A DNA stretch of 64,000 nucleotides from Halopseudomonas salina (GTDB lineage: Bacteria > Pseudomonadota > Gammaproteobacteria > Pseudomonadales > Pseudomonadaceae): assembly GCF_008641105.1 (NCBI RefSeq), contig NZ_VTTI01000006.1, positions 290,581 to 354,580 on the forward strand, given 5' to 3'. Shown piece after piece: positions 56,196-64,000 of this stretch. The notes under the pieces are model-generated. The model was not told where the DNA came from. It saw only the letters and a list, made by a program, of their open reading frames with translations, and ran no database searches. The position numbers and the translations under genes are program-made. Every line of letters begins with the position of its first letter. Position 1 is the stretch's first letter.

Positions 56196-56965
56196 CGGTT
56201 GATTTCCACCTGTTCACCGGCCTTGAAGTGACGGGCGTAGCGCGGGCACAACTGTTCGCGGCGCAGCAGAATAAATACATCTGCCACGTTGAACTCCGGA
56301 TCCCAGCAGGGCTCGCCACAAATTTTCGCGCCCAGGCGCATATAGGCCTTGAGCAGTGGCGGCATCTGCGCCGTCACGTTCTCTGGCAAGTCCATCTCGG
56401 GCAACGGTAGACGTGGAATTGCATTCAGCCATTCACGGCTAAGGTACCGGCCCCTGAGCCGCTGCATCACAGCCTGCGCCTGTATGCCACCGTCAGCCAT
56501 GCTCACGCTGGCGCAGCCCATCAGGTATTCGTAGCGGCGTTCATTCATCAATTGCGCCAGACCAGACCACAATACTGAAATGGTCGCACCGTTACGGTAG
56601 CGAGCATGCACGCAGGTACGGCCAATTTCCAGAACACCACCGCGAAGCTGCGGAAGGCCGACCAGCTGGAACTCGCCTTCGCTGTAAAAGCCGCCAGCCC
56701 GCTGCGCGCCCTTGCTGTCAAGCAGCCGGGTAGTGGCAACCACTTCACCACTAATCAGGTCGCGAACAACCAGGTGCTCGCAGTGCAGATCAAAAGCATC
56801 CTTGTCCAGGCGGCTTCCGGCATCGGCCAGGTTGGCCCCGCATTCTTCGCTGAAAACCTGGTAACGCAGGGCCTGGGCGGCTTCAAGCGTTTCTGGGTCC
56901 TGCACCAGCTCAACAATAAGGTGTTGGGCAGGGGATAGTTCGGTGGCGTACGCGGTATTGGACAT
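56192..56965 (-). CDS. olsB: L-ornithine N-alpha-acyltransferase OlsB
   Basis: 257 residues behind a strong GGAGG. GNAT-like protein: [15 protein letters not shown] near the N-terminus, [63 protein letters not shown] is typical of OlsB. Transfers a 3-hydroxyacyl chain from ACP to ornithine, first step to ornithine lipids, phosphate-free membrane lipids made in low phosphate. No Pho box was found in the gap upstream. OlsA follows immediately. Confidence 0.9.
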   Translation of the reverse strand: MSNTAYATELSPAQHLIVELVQDPETLEAAQALRYQVFSEECGANLADAGSRLDKDAFDLHCEHLVVRDLISGEVVATTRLLDSKGAQRAGGFYSEGEFQLVGLPQLRGGVLEIGRTCVHARYRNGATISVLWSGLAQLMNERRYEYLMGCASVSMADGGIQAQAVMQRLRGRYLSREWLNAIPRLPLPEMDLPENVTAQMPPLLKAYMRLGAKICGEPCWDPEFNVADVFILLRREQLCPRYARHFKAGEQVEINR

Positions 56966-57149
56966 CAGGCACCTCCGTCGGGTCGGCCTCTGGTTGTTTC
57001 CTGATTGAGGCTATGGCAATGGCGTGTCAGAGATGTGAATGGACTGTTGCGATTGGATGACAGGGGTTCGCCCGGTTGATACAGGTCAGTACCCCGTCGG
57101 CCCTGCTCATTTATAAAGGCGGCACTTTCTCAGTTGCGAGGTGCAAGAC

Positions 57150-57932
57150 ATGAACAGTTCAGCCAGGGTGCTGTTTGATAATGGGCCGCACAAGGTACTG
57201 TGCTTTGATCAGCTGGTGACCGGAGATGGCGTCCAGTCCAACCAGTTTCTGATCATCGATCACGATGAGCACGCGTTGCTGGATCCTGGTGGAGATCTGA
57301 CGTACATGCCCCTTTCCATGGCTGTGAGCCGGCATATTCCCCTGCGTGATCTGACCTACGTGTTTGCCTCCCACCAGGATCCCGACATCATCGCGTCCCT
57401 GGATAAATGGTTTCTGCATACCCGGTGTCGGGTAGTCTGTTCCAAGCTCTGGGCGCGCTTTCTACCCCATCTGTCGGCGGGCTTCCTGACGCGTAACGAG
57501 GGCACCAGCACCACCGAACGGATGATTGCCGTGCCTGACAGAGGCCAGAATATTCCCCTGGGGCAAACGGTCATCAAGGCATTGCCTGCGCATTTTCTGC
57601 ACTCTGTGGGCAATCTGCAGTTCTTCGATCCGATTAGCGGCATTCTCTTTTCCGGTGATATGGGCGCCTCGATGGTGGATGACGCCGAACCGGTACAGGA
57701 TTTCAGTGTCCATCTAGCCACCATGGAGGGTTTTCATCGGCGTTATATGGCTGGCAATAAAGCCTGCAGGTTGTGGGCGAACATGATTCGTACGCTCAAG
57801 CCCACGATGATAGTGCCGCAACACGGCCGGCCATTTGTAGGCCCTGTTATGATTGCCGCGTTTCTGGACTGGATCAGCCAGTTGCAATGTGGGCTCGATC
57901 TGCTGGACCAGGACGACTACCGAATTCCCTGA
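57150..57932 (+). CDS. Metallo-beta-lactamase-fold protein of the diiron oxygen-binding (ODP) type
   Basis: 260 residues from the ATG at 57150 with GAGG eight bases upstream. It opens with CFDQLVTGDGVQSNQFLIIDHDEHALLDPGGDLTY, then VFASHQDPDIIASLDKWF, an H-x-D-x-D metal motif, GILFSGDMGASM and IVPQHGRPFVGP near the end; this is the pattern of flavodiiron-like proteins without a flavodoxin domain. Such proteins bind oxygen or nitric oxide in other species, which is only an inference here. It is followed by the cardiolipin synthase gene 13 bases away. Confidence 0.8.
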   Translation: MNSSARVLFDNGPHKVLCFDQLVTGDGVQSNQFLIIDHDEHALLDPGGDLTYMPLSMAVSRHIPLRDLTYVFASHQDPDIIASLDKWFLHTRCRVVCSKLWARFLPHLSAGFLTRNEGTSTTERMIAVPDRGQNIPLGQTVIKALPAHFLHSVGNLQFFDPISGILFSGDMGASMVDDAEPVQDFSVHLATMEGFHRRYMAGNKACRLWANMIRTLKPTMIVPQHGRPFVGPVMIAAFLDWISQLQCGLDLLDQDDYRIP

Positions 57933-57945
57933 CAAGAGGCGGGAT

Positions 57946-59106
57946 ATGACAGTACCCATTTACCCCTGGCGACAAGACAACCGGTTCGAGCTAGCGGTAG
58001 ATGGGGAGGTTTTTTTCCCGAAAATACTTGAAGCCGTAGCCCAAGCTGAGGCCACCATCGATATAGAGCTTTATCTGGTGGAGTCGGGTGAGGCAACAGC
58101 TATAGCCATAAAAGCCTTGTTGGCGGCTGTCCGTCGCGGCGTCAGGGTGCGTTGTCTGTTCGACGATCTGGGCAGCAGTGAGTTTACCGAAGCCGAACGA
58201 GCAGAATTACGGGATGGCGGGGTAGACCTGCGAATCTACAACCCTCTGCGGTGGAAGCGCGGACTGGCCAACCTGCATCGCGACCATCGCAAGATTCTGG
58301 TGTTTGATAATCAGATGGCGATGATTGGTGGGTTCGGGCTGTCGGATGAATTCTGCCTGGCCAGTGAAAGCGGTCGTACGCGCTGGCATGATCAGATGCT
58401 GGCAATAACCGGACCGGTAGTGGCCGACTGGCAGATGTTATTCGAGCGTGCCTGGCAGCAAGCCGATGGCCCGCGGTTATCCGCATCGAGGATGGTTGAT
58501 CGGGGGGATAAGCGGCCGCCACCACCGTCCGGGGTGCAAGGCTGGGCACGCGTTGCCCATCTAGATTCACGCCTTAACAACGAGGTGCTGCAAGCCCTGC
58601 TGGTGAGCGTGCGCCAGTCAGAAAAACGGGTATGGCTGGCTACCCCTTATTTTCTGCCAGCCTGGAGAGTCCGCAGAGCGCTGCAGAAGGCGGCCCGCCG
58701 CGGCGTCGATGTACGCCTGCTCCTATGCGGCCAGATAATGGATCATCCACCGGTGCGTTATGCCGGGCAACGCTATTACAGCCGTCTTCTCAAGGCTGGA
58801 ATTCGGATTTTCGAATATCAACCACGCTTCCTGCATCTCAAGTCCGCGCTGGTTGATGATTGGGTGTCACTGGGTTCCTGCAATTTCGATCATTGGTCGC
58901 TGCACTGGAATCTTGAGGCCAATCTGCATGCCCACGATCGGCATCTGACTGCAAAGGTGCAGGACACTTTCGAGAAAGACTTTTCCGAGAGTCACGAATG
59001 GACCCTGGACGCATGGAAGGATCTGCCCTTCAGCCACCGGTTGAAGATTCGGATCTGGGGTCAGATCAACCGCTGGGTAACCATGTGGTTCAACATCAAG
59101 CGCTAA
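57946..59106 (+). CDS. clsB: Cardiolipin synthase/phospholipase D family protein (ClsB-like)
   Basis: 386 residues from the ATG at 57946 (GAGGCGGG upstream). Two HKD motifs: HRDHRKILVFDNQMAMIGG (about 120-135) and HLKSALVDDWVSLGSCNFD (about 300-320), each with the HxKxxxxD core. No N-terminal membrane helices, so it resembles ClsB rather than ClsA, and may make cardiolipin or related phospholipids. Adjacent to the MBL-fold gene. Confidence 0.85.
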   Translation: MTVPIYPWRQDNRFELAVDGEVFFPKILEAVAQAEATIDIELYLVESGEATAIAIKALLAAVRRGVRVRCLFDDLGSSEFTEAERAELRDGGVDLRIYNPLRWKRGLANLHRDHRKILVFDNQMAMIGGFGLSDEFCLASESGRTRWHDQMLAITGPVVADWQMLFERAWQQADGPRLSASRMVDRGDKRPPPPSGVQGWARVAHLDSRLNNEVLQALLVSVRQSEKRVWLATPYFLPAWRVRRALQKAARRGVDVRLLLCGQIMDHPPVRYAGQRYYSRLLKAGIRIFEYQPRFLHLKSALVDDWVSLGSCNFDHWSLHWNLEANLHAHDRHLTAKVQDTFEKDFSESHEWTLDAWKDLPFSHRLKIRIWGQINRWVTMWFNIKR

Positions 59107-59168
59107 GGGCCCTCAGGCAGATATGTATCCTGCACGAGTGCCCATGGCCGAGCTGTGAAAATACGAAC

Positions 59169-59933
59169 TCAGGCGAAAGCGGGTTTGCGCTTCTGAATGA
59201 ATGCACTCAGCGCTTCTCGTGCTTCCGGTCCCTTCAGCAGGTCGGCAAAATAGTCGCCTTCACGATCCATCACTTCCTCTGCCACCTTCGTAACACCCTG
59301 TTTTAACAGTTTTTTGCTCAACTGAATGGAGCCAGGTGGCAGTTGCGCGATACGCAAGGCTGCGGCGCGGGCTGCTTCGTGTACGGGCGTGCCGGCGGGG
59401 AGGGCGTGGTTGGCAAGGCCTATCTCTGCGGCGCGTTGACCACTGATGGTCTCGCCGAGCAGCAGAAGCTCGGCTGCGCGCAGGTGCCCCAGCAAGCGAG
59501 GCAAGAGGAAACTGGAGCCTGCCTCGGGGCACAGACCAAGATTGACGAAGGGCATTTTCAGTTTCGCATTGTCGGCGACGTAAACCAGGTCGCAATGCAG
59601 CAGCATGGTTGTGCCCACGCCGACTGCTGGTCCGTTTACCGCTGCAATCAAGGGTTTGGATGCATGGCAGATGGCCTTGAGAAACTCGTATACCGGGCTG
59701 TTGGGTCCGGCAGGAGGCACGTCAATGAAGTCGGCTACATCGTTGCCGCTGGTAAAGCAGCTTTCGTCACCCTGAATAATGACCGCGCGCAGACTATCGT
59801 CGGACTGTGCGGCATTTATCGCTTCAGCCATCGCGCTATACATGTCGCGAGTCAGAGCGTTCTTCTTGTCGGGCCGGTGCATGCTCAAGGTCAGTACGGC
59901 TTCACTACGATCTACTAACAGATGTTCACTCAT
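59169..59933 (-). CDS. Enoyl-CoA hydratase/isomerase family protein
   Basis: 254 residues from the ATG at 59933 behind AGGAG; a longer frame extends to 60056. Crotonase fold: MHRPDKKNALTRDMYSAM, oxyanion elements GDESCFTSGNDVADF, AVNGPAVGVGTTMLLHCDLVYV with hydratase-like Gly, and LCPEAGSSFLLPRLLG. The residue equivalent to the catalytic Glu of hydratase is present near EAGSS. Probably part of fatty-acid or aromatic breakdown. It lies 34 bases after the ferredoxin reductase gene. Confidence 0.88.
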   Translation of the reverse strand: MSEHLLVDRSEAVLTLSMHRPDKKNALTRDMYSAMAEAINAAQSDDSLRAVIIQGDESCFTSGNDVADFIDVPPAGPNSPVYEFLKAICHASKPLIAAVNGPAVGVGTTMLLHCDLVYVADNAKLKMPFVNLGLCPEAGSSFLLPRLLGHLRAAELLLLGETISGQRAAEIGLANHALPAGTPVHEAARAAALRIAQLPPGSIQLSKKLLKQGVTKVAEEVMDREGDYFADLLKGPEAREALSAFIQKRKPAFA

Positions 59934-59967
59934 TGCAGACTCCTGGCGTTCAATACCGCCAGGACTG

Positions 59968-60900
59968 TCATGTCTGGCGGCTGAGAAAAGCTTCGTCGAT
60001 AATCTGCCGGCCTGGCAGACCGGCCATGAAAAGGGGTTTGCGCACCTGTTCGACAAATGCGGGTGGTCCGCAGACTAGCGCCAGTGTGGATCGCGAGGCA
60101 AGTCGCAGTTGTGTCAAATCTGCCGCCAGTTCGGTCCCGGGCCGCAAGTGCAGGGTGAGATCGGGGTGGTTCTCTGCCAGGTCTCGCAACGCCCCCTCCA
60201 GATAGCAGCCGTGTTTGTCGTGCCAGTGATACAGCTGTATTGGCGCATGATGATTCAGTGCGAAGGCTTGCCGGGCTATTGCCTGCAAGGGTGCCAGCCC
60301 TGTGCCGGCAGCCAGCAGGAGGAGGGGTTTATCCTGCCAGTCCGGGTCGTAGTGAAAATGACCGCCGGGAGCGCCAAGGTATATTCTGTCTTCGGGCTTG
60401 AGGGACTGTATTTTGTCTGAGAAGGCGCCGAATCGATGCAGCTTCAGGTGGAAGGTCAATTCCGCTTCATCTGGCAGGCTGGCTATCGAGTAGGGTCGGC
60501 CCAGGGCCTCATCCAGCCAGATCACCATGTGTTGCCCGGGTTTGAATCGCAGCGGACGGTCCGGCTTTATCCGCACAATCAATGTGTTTTCGGTTGCCTG
60601 ATGAGTCGATACCAGCTTTGCGCCAAGCCCGTCCCTCGCGGGATCGTGGAGCTTGATGTGCATGTTTTCGAGTACCGGGCACTGGCACGCAAGCACCCAG
60701 CCGGACTCGCGTTGTTCCGGATTCAGGCCCTTAACAGCGTTGATAGGCACGGCGCCGTCCAGGGTCTGCACCAGACACGTCTGACAATGTCCCGCGCGGC
60801 AAGACCAGGGCACCCTCTGCCCGGCGGCGAGTAGGGTGTCGAGCAGGTTGTCTCCGGCCATGGCCTGTATGGCGATATCCCCAATGCGTATCTCAGGCAT
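59968..60900 (-). CDS. Ferredoxin-NAD(P)H reductase fused to N-terminal 2Fe-2S domain
   Basis: 310 residues from the ATG at 60900, which overlaps the upstream gene's stop by eight bases. Plant-type ferredoxin module (Cys motif CRAGHCQTC within RVPWSCRAGHCQTCLV), then an FAD domain with RPYSIASLPDEAELTFHLK and an NAD domain ending LALVCGPPAFVEQVRKPLF. This is the layout of oxygenase reductases and of unassigned iron-sulfur reductases. The partner is unknown. Confidence 0.85.
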   Translation of the reverse strand: MPEIRIGDIAIQAMAGDNLLDTLLAAGQRVPWSCRAGHCQTCLVQTLDGAVPINAVKGLNPEQRESGWVLACQCPVLENMHIKLHDPARDGLGAKLVSTHQATENTLIVRIKPDRPLRFKPGQHMVIWLDEALGRPYSIASLPDEAELTFHLKLHRFGAFSDKIQSLKPEDRIYLGAPGGHFHYDPDWQDKPLLLLAAGTGLAPLQAIARQAFALNHHAPIQLYHWHDKHGCYLEGALRDLAENHPDLTLHLRPGTELAADLTQLRLASRSTLALVCGPPAFVEQVRKPLFMAGLPGRQIIDEAFLSRQT

Positions 60901-62008
60901 AAGCCTCTTCATACACCTCGCAGCGGTTACGTCCGTTATCTTTGGCACAGTACAGCGCTTCGTCAGCCTGATTCAGACGTTTTTCCAGGTTGTCATCCGG
61001 TCTTACCAGATTCAGGCCGGCCGACAGAGTGCAATAAACTTCGGCCCCTGCCACGTTATAGCAGGTGCCAGCAAAACAGGTGCGAATGCGTTCTATGCAT
61101 TGATGTAACGCAGCGAGGTCGGAATTGTCGAGCATGACGACAAACTCCTCGCCACCGAAGCGTGCCACCATGTCTTCTTCGCGTAGATTCTGACGAGCGA
61201 CCTCGGCAAAGCCCTTGAGGACTTCATCGCCGGCGGCATGGCCGTGGATATCATTGATTTTCTTGAAATGATCCAGGTCGATCAGGGCAATCCCGACCTT
61301 TCGGCCCGGGGTCAACAGGGTGATGCGCCGTCGCGCTTCACTGAGAAAATAGCGCCGATTGGCCAGGCCGGTGAGCCCATCCGTATCAGCCAGGCTTTGC
61401 AATTGCCCCATCATGTCTCGGAGAGTTGTCTGATGGGTTTGCAACACGTTATGCCGGCGTTGCAAACGGCTGCGGAGCTCGCGTATGTAGCTACAGAAGA
61501 AGCTTAGCCAGCCGGTAAAACACGCCAGTACAAACCACTCCAGCAGGTGTACGGTCAGCGCCTGGGTACTGTCATCCTGAAAGGTATTGAAGAGGATCAG
61601 CGTGCCATACAAAATCAGGGCGAGACCGGCATGGGTCAGGAAGGCGCGACGTGATAGCTGAAAAACGCCAAAAAGCAGGATGATCGGATAGATCATGATC
61701 AGGCTGCCGCGAAACTCTCCGCTGAAAGCGAGCAGATAGGTAAGCAGCAACATGGCGATGACCATCTGCAAACTGGTCAGGCTGGGATCCTTGAAACGCA
61801 GGTTGAGCCCACTCTTCAGAATGCCGAAAAGGACGGCCTGCAGGCTGAAGCCGAGCAAAACGTGACTCGCGGCCATGGCCCCGCTAGCGTTGTATTGCCC
61901 TGCAAGCCAGGCGGCACCGATAACTACGTAGGTGATAGCGTAGCTGAGCTGTGCCAGGTAGAACCTTTGCAGCCGTAGCGCCTGAAATTTGGATTCATTG
62001 CTATCCAT
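60893..62008 (-). CDS. Membrane diguanylate cyclase (SadC-like)
   Basis: 371 residues. About six transmembrane helices in the first 185 residues (for example SYAITYVVIGAAWLAG, HVLLGFSLQAVLFGIL, GLALILYGTLILF), then a GGDEF domain with DTDGLTGLANRRYFLSEARR, an intact GGEEF active site and the inhibitory-site RxxD (REED) five residues before it. It is at the SadC position in PAO1, between the reductase and fumarase genes, but shorter than I remember for PAO1 SadC. Makes c-di-GMP from GTP and would favour sessile growth. Confidence 0.85.
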   Translation of the reverse strand: MDSNESKFQALRLQRFYLAQLSYAITYVVIGAAWLAGQYNASGAMAASHVLLGFSLQAVLFGILKSGLNLRFKDPSLTSLQMVIAMLLLTYLLAFSGEFRGSLIMIYPIILLFGVFQLSRRAFLTHAGLALILYGTLILFNTFQDDSTQALTVHLLEWFVLACFTGWLSFFCSYIRELRSRLQRRHNVLQTHQTTLRDMMGQLQSLADTDGLTGLANRRYFLSEARRRITLLTPGRKVGIALIDLDHFKKINDIHGHAAGDEVLKGFAEVARQNLREEDMVARFGGEEFVVMLDNSDLAALHQCIERIRTCFAGTCYNVAGAEVYCTLSAGLNLVRPDDNLEKRLNQADEALYCAKDNGRNRCEVYEEAYA

Positions 62009-62309
62009 GTCGGAAAGGCTATCCCTTTATTTTTGTGGTTTACATGATGGCACTTTGATACTAATTGTTACTGTAAACCTGCTTTGGTCGTTTGAACAGG
62101 CTGATTATGCGCATTGGGGCCTTTGGGAGATTACGCCTTCGAACTTGCTCGGTTATACTGCGCGACCCGATTAGCCACAATAGCCAGGGTCGGTCCGCTT
62201 ATCGGACCTTCCGGCGCTTATCCGTGAATCTGGCAGCGTCGTCTTCACCCATCATGCTCCCTATGATGCCGACGCACTGCCCTTCGCCCAGAAGAGGAGC
62301 CACTCCAGC
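62009..62309. other. 301-base intergenic stretch between the diguanylate cyclase and fumarase genes
   Basis: No gene of credible coding signature here. A small hairpin GGTCCG/CGGACC lies at 62192-62208 and the AGGAG before fumarase at 62296-62300. The stretch should contain the fumarase promoter and leader and the divergent diguanylate cyclase promoter, but I cannot identify either with confidence. Confidence 0.5.
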
Positions 62310-63830
62310 ATGGCCGCAATCAAGCAGAATGACCTGATCCAGAGCGTAGCGGATGCGCTACAGTACATCTCCTATTATCACCCGGTAGATTTCATTCAGG
62401 CTGTGCATGAGGCCTATCTTCGGGAGGAGTCTCCAGCCGCCCGTGATGCCATGGCTCAGATTCTGATCAACTCGCGCATGTGTGCTACTGGCCACCGCCC
62501 CATATGTCAGGACACCGGAATCGTCACGGTGTTCGTGAAAGTTGGCATGAATGTGCGCTGGGATGATGCCACCATGGGTCTGGACGATATGATCAACGAG
62601 GGTGTTCGCCGCGCTTACAATCTGCCGGAGAACGTGCTGCGTGCGTCGATCCTCGCCGATCCTGCCGGCAAGCGTACCAATACCAAAGACAACACGCCTG
62701 CGGTGATTCATTACCAGATGGTCCCGGGTGACACCGTCGAGTTTCATGTGGCGGCCAAGGGTGGTGGCTCCGAGAACAAGTCCAAGATGGTCATGCTCAA
62801 TCCGTCCGATTCGATAGTTGACTGGGTTGTAAAAACGGTTCCAACCATGGGCGCGGGCTGGTGCCCGCCGGGCATGCTGGGGATTGGTATTGGCGGCACC
62901 GCCGAGAAAGCGGCGGTGCTGGCCAAGGAGTCGCTGATGGACTCCATCGATATTCACGAGCTGCGCAAGCGTGGTCCGCAGAACCGGGTTGAGGAGCTGC
63001 GCCTGGAGATCATGGACAAGGTCAATGCACTCGGGATTGGCGCCCAGGGTCTGGGTGGTCTGACTACCGTTCTGGACATCAAGATCAAGGATTACCCGAC
63101 TCATGCGGCCAGTCTGCCGGTGTGCATGATTCCCAACTGCGCGGCGACTCGTCACGCACATTTTGTACTTGATGGCACGGGTCCGGCCGTGCTTGAGGCG
63201 CCTCCGATGGATGCCTACCCGGATATCACCTGGGAAGTCGGTACCGGTGTGCGTCGGGTGAATCTGGATACGCTGACGCCAGCGGATGTGCTTGAGTGGA
63301 AGACCGGTGAGACCGTTCTGCTCTCCGGCAAGATGCTGACCGGCCGTGATGCGGCCCACAAGCGTATGGTCGAGATGCTCAACAACGGTGAGAAGCTGCC
63401 GGTCGATCTGAAGGGCCGCTTTATTTACTACGTTGGGCCTGTTGATCCAGTTCGCGAGGAGGTGGTCGGGCCTGCTGGTCCTACGACTGCGACCCGTATG
63501 GACAAGTTCACCCGCCAGATTCTGGATGAGACCGGCTTGCTTGGCATGATCGGGAAGTCTGAGCGTGGTCCGATTGCGATCGAGGCTATCAAGGATTACA
63601 AGGCGGTTTATCTAATGGCGGTTGGCGGTGCGGCTTATCTGGTTGCTCAGGCGATCAAGAAGGCGGAGGTGCTGGCTTTCCCTGAGATGGGTATGGAAGC
63701 TATCTATGAGTTCGAGGTCAAGGATATGCCGGTAACCGTGGCGGTCGATACCAAGGGCGAGTCGGTACATATCACTGGGCCGGCGATTTGGCAGAAGAAG
63801 ATTGCGGACAGCCTGGCGGTCGAGATCTGA
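62310..63830 (+). CDS. fumA: Class I fumarate hydratase (iron-sulfur fumarase)
   Basis: 506 residues. Class I fumarase: ICQDTGIVTVFVKVG (4Fe-4S cysteine), CMIPNCAATRHAHFVLDG, TRQILDETGLLGMIGKSERGPIAIEAIKDYKAVYLMAVGGAAYLVAQAIKKA and the later GMEAIYEFEVKDMPVTVAVDTKG, all clear. Interconverts fumarate and malate in the TCA cycle. Preceded by AGGAG ten bases upstream. Ends at a terminator. Confidence 0.95.
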   Translation: MAAIKQNDLIQSVADALQYISYYHPVDFIQAVHEAYLREESPAARDAMAQILINSRMCATGHRPICQDTGIVTVFVKVGMNVRWDDATMGLDDMINEGVRRAYNLPENVLRASILADPAGKRTNTKDNTPAVIHYQMVPGDTVEFHVAAKGGGSENKSKMVMLNPSDSIVDWVVKTVPTMGAGWCPPGMLGIGIGGTAEKAAVLAKESLMDSIDIHELRKRGPQNRVEELRLEIMDKVNALGIGAQGLGGLTTVLDIKIKDYPTHAASLPVCMIPNCAATRHAHFVLDGTGPAVLEAPPMDAYPDITWEVGTGVRRVNLDTLTPADVLEWKTGETVLLSGKMLTGRDAAHKRMVEMLNNGEKLPVDLKGRFIYYVGPVDPVREEVVGPAGPTTATRMDKFTRQILDETGLLGMIGKSERGPIAIEAIKDYKAVYLMAVGGAAYLVAQAIKKAEVLAFPEMGMEAIYEFEVKDMPVTVAVDTKGESVHITGPAIWQKKIADSLAVEI

Positions 63831-63857
63831 TACTACGCTTTGTTGATTGTTTGAAAG

Positions 63858-63889
63858 GCCCCGGTTCTGGATTGGAATCGGGGCTTTTT
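63858..63889 (+). terminator. Terminator of fumA
   Basis: GCCCCGGTTC (63858-63867) pairs with GAATCGGGGC (63875-63884, one G-U pair) around a 7-base loop, followed by TTTTT. It lies 28 bases after the fumA stop. Confidence 0.9.
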
Positions 63890-63972
63890 ATTGTTTGCTT
63901 GTTTATTTAAGTCGGCGCGCCCGCTCCCACCCTGCCAGGCTGTGCGCTCAACCTGCAATTCTCACCCCGGTC

Positions 63973-63997
63973 ATTCTCGCGAAGGCGGGAATCCATT
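63973..63997. repeat. REP/palindromic intergenic repeat cut off at the window end
   Basis: The final bases include ATTCTCGCGAAGGCGGGAAT, the widespread GTCATTCCCGCG-type palindromic element of proteobacteria, with one mismatch. It would form a short hairpin after the fumA terminator. Its full extent beyond 64000 cannot be seen. Confidence 0.6.
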
Positions 63998-64000
63998 TTG

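Noticed and set aside
62092..62337. 81-codon frame upstream of fumarase
   Set aside because: It overlaps the fumarase start in another frame, has no family resemblance and no good start signal.

Overview
The window is a stretch of chromosome from a gammaproteobacterium of the Pseudomonadaceae, most likely a marine or halotolerant lineage such as Halopseudomonas or Stutzerimonas. Three things point there: gene orders matching known Pseudomonas blocks (fliK-fliLMNOPQR-flhB; frmA-fghA-ispF-truD-surE-pcm-nlpD-rpoS; bifA-sodB-argO/argP ... acpH-olsA-olsB ... sadC-fumarase), a complete ectoine cluster with its dedicated aspartate kinase, and moderately high GC with Pseudomonas-like ribosome binding sites. 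The species name is inference. I see no rRNA, tRNA, phage, insertion sequence or CRISPR array.

Layout. 1-6114: 3' end of fliK, then the flagellar export and switch operon fliL-flhB behind a sigma-54-type promoter. 6192-11941: a SIMPL-domain protein, an orphan small gene, a CobW GTPase plus DUF1826 pair behind a possible Zur site, an alpha/beta hydrolase and a KefB-type antiporter. 11986-15870: ectABC-ask, read leftward, divergent from a Cache-like diguanylate cyclase (16154-17773). 17818-23455: an RhlG-like reductase, speA and a subtilisin autotransporter. 23565-26610: a leftward pair coding for a protein with both halohydrin dehalogenase fingerprints and an epoxide hydrolase, then a membrane-anchored BLUF photoreceptor and an orphan gene. 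26646-31208: a MacA-MacB-TolC type tripartite exporter. 31301-36463: a solute-binding-like protein, a VOC protein, an NtrC-type two-component system and a DUF4168 protein.

36558-45742: a LysR regulator divergent from the glutathione-dependent formaldehyde pathway (frmA, fghA), separated by an array of 14 heptamers, then ispF, truD, surE, pcm, a DUF368 protein, nlpD and rpoS, mostly overlapping. 45917-50288: LemA with a GIDE/EF-hand membrane protein, the phosphodiesterase bifA and sodB. 50507-53702: the argO/argP exporter-regulator pair, a saccharopine-dehydrogenase-like protein and an orphan. 53933-59106: a coiled-coil membrane protein, acpH, the ornithine-lipid genes olsB-olsA, a metallo-beta-lactamase-fold protein and a cardiolipin synthase. 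59169-63830: enoyl-CoA hydratase, a ferredoxin-type reductase, a SadC-like diguanylate cyclase and class I fumarase.

Themes: motility and its opposite (two diguanylate cyclases and one phosphodiesterase), osmotic and stationary-phase stress (ectoine, rpoS, pcm, surE, sodB), membrane lipid remodelling (ornithine lipids, cardiolipin) and detoxification (formaldehyde, efflux, and most strikingly the predicted halohydrin to epoxide to diol route at 23565-25236, which I consider the most interesting element here). Everything is read from sequence alone; starts were chosen from visible ribosome binding sites and family conventions, and no database search was run.
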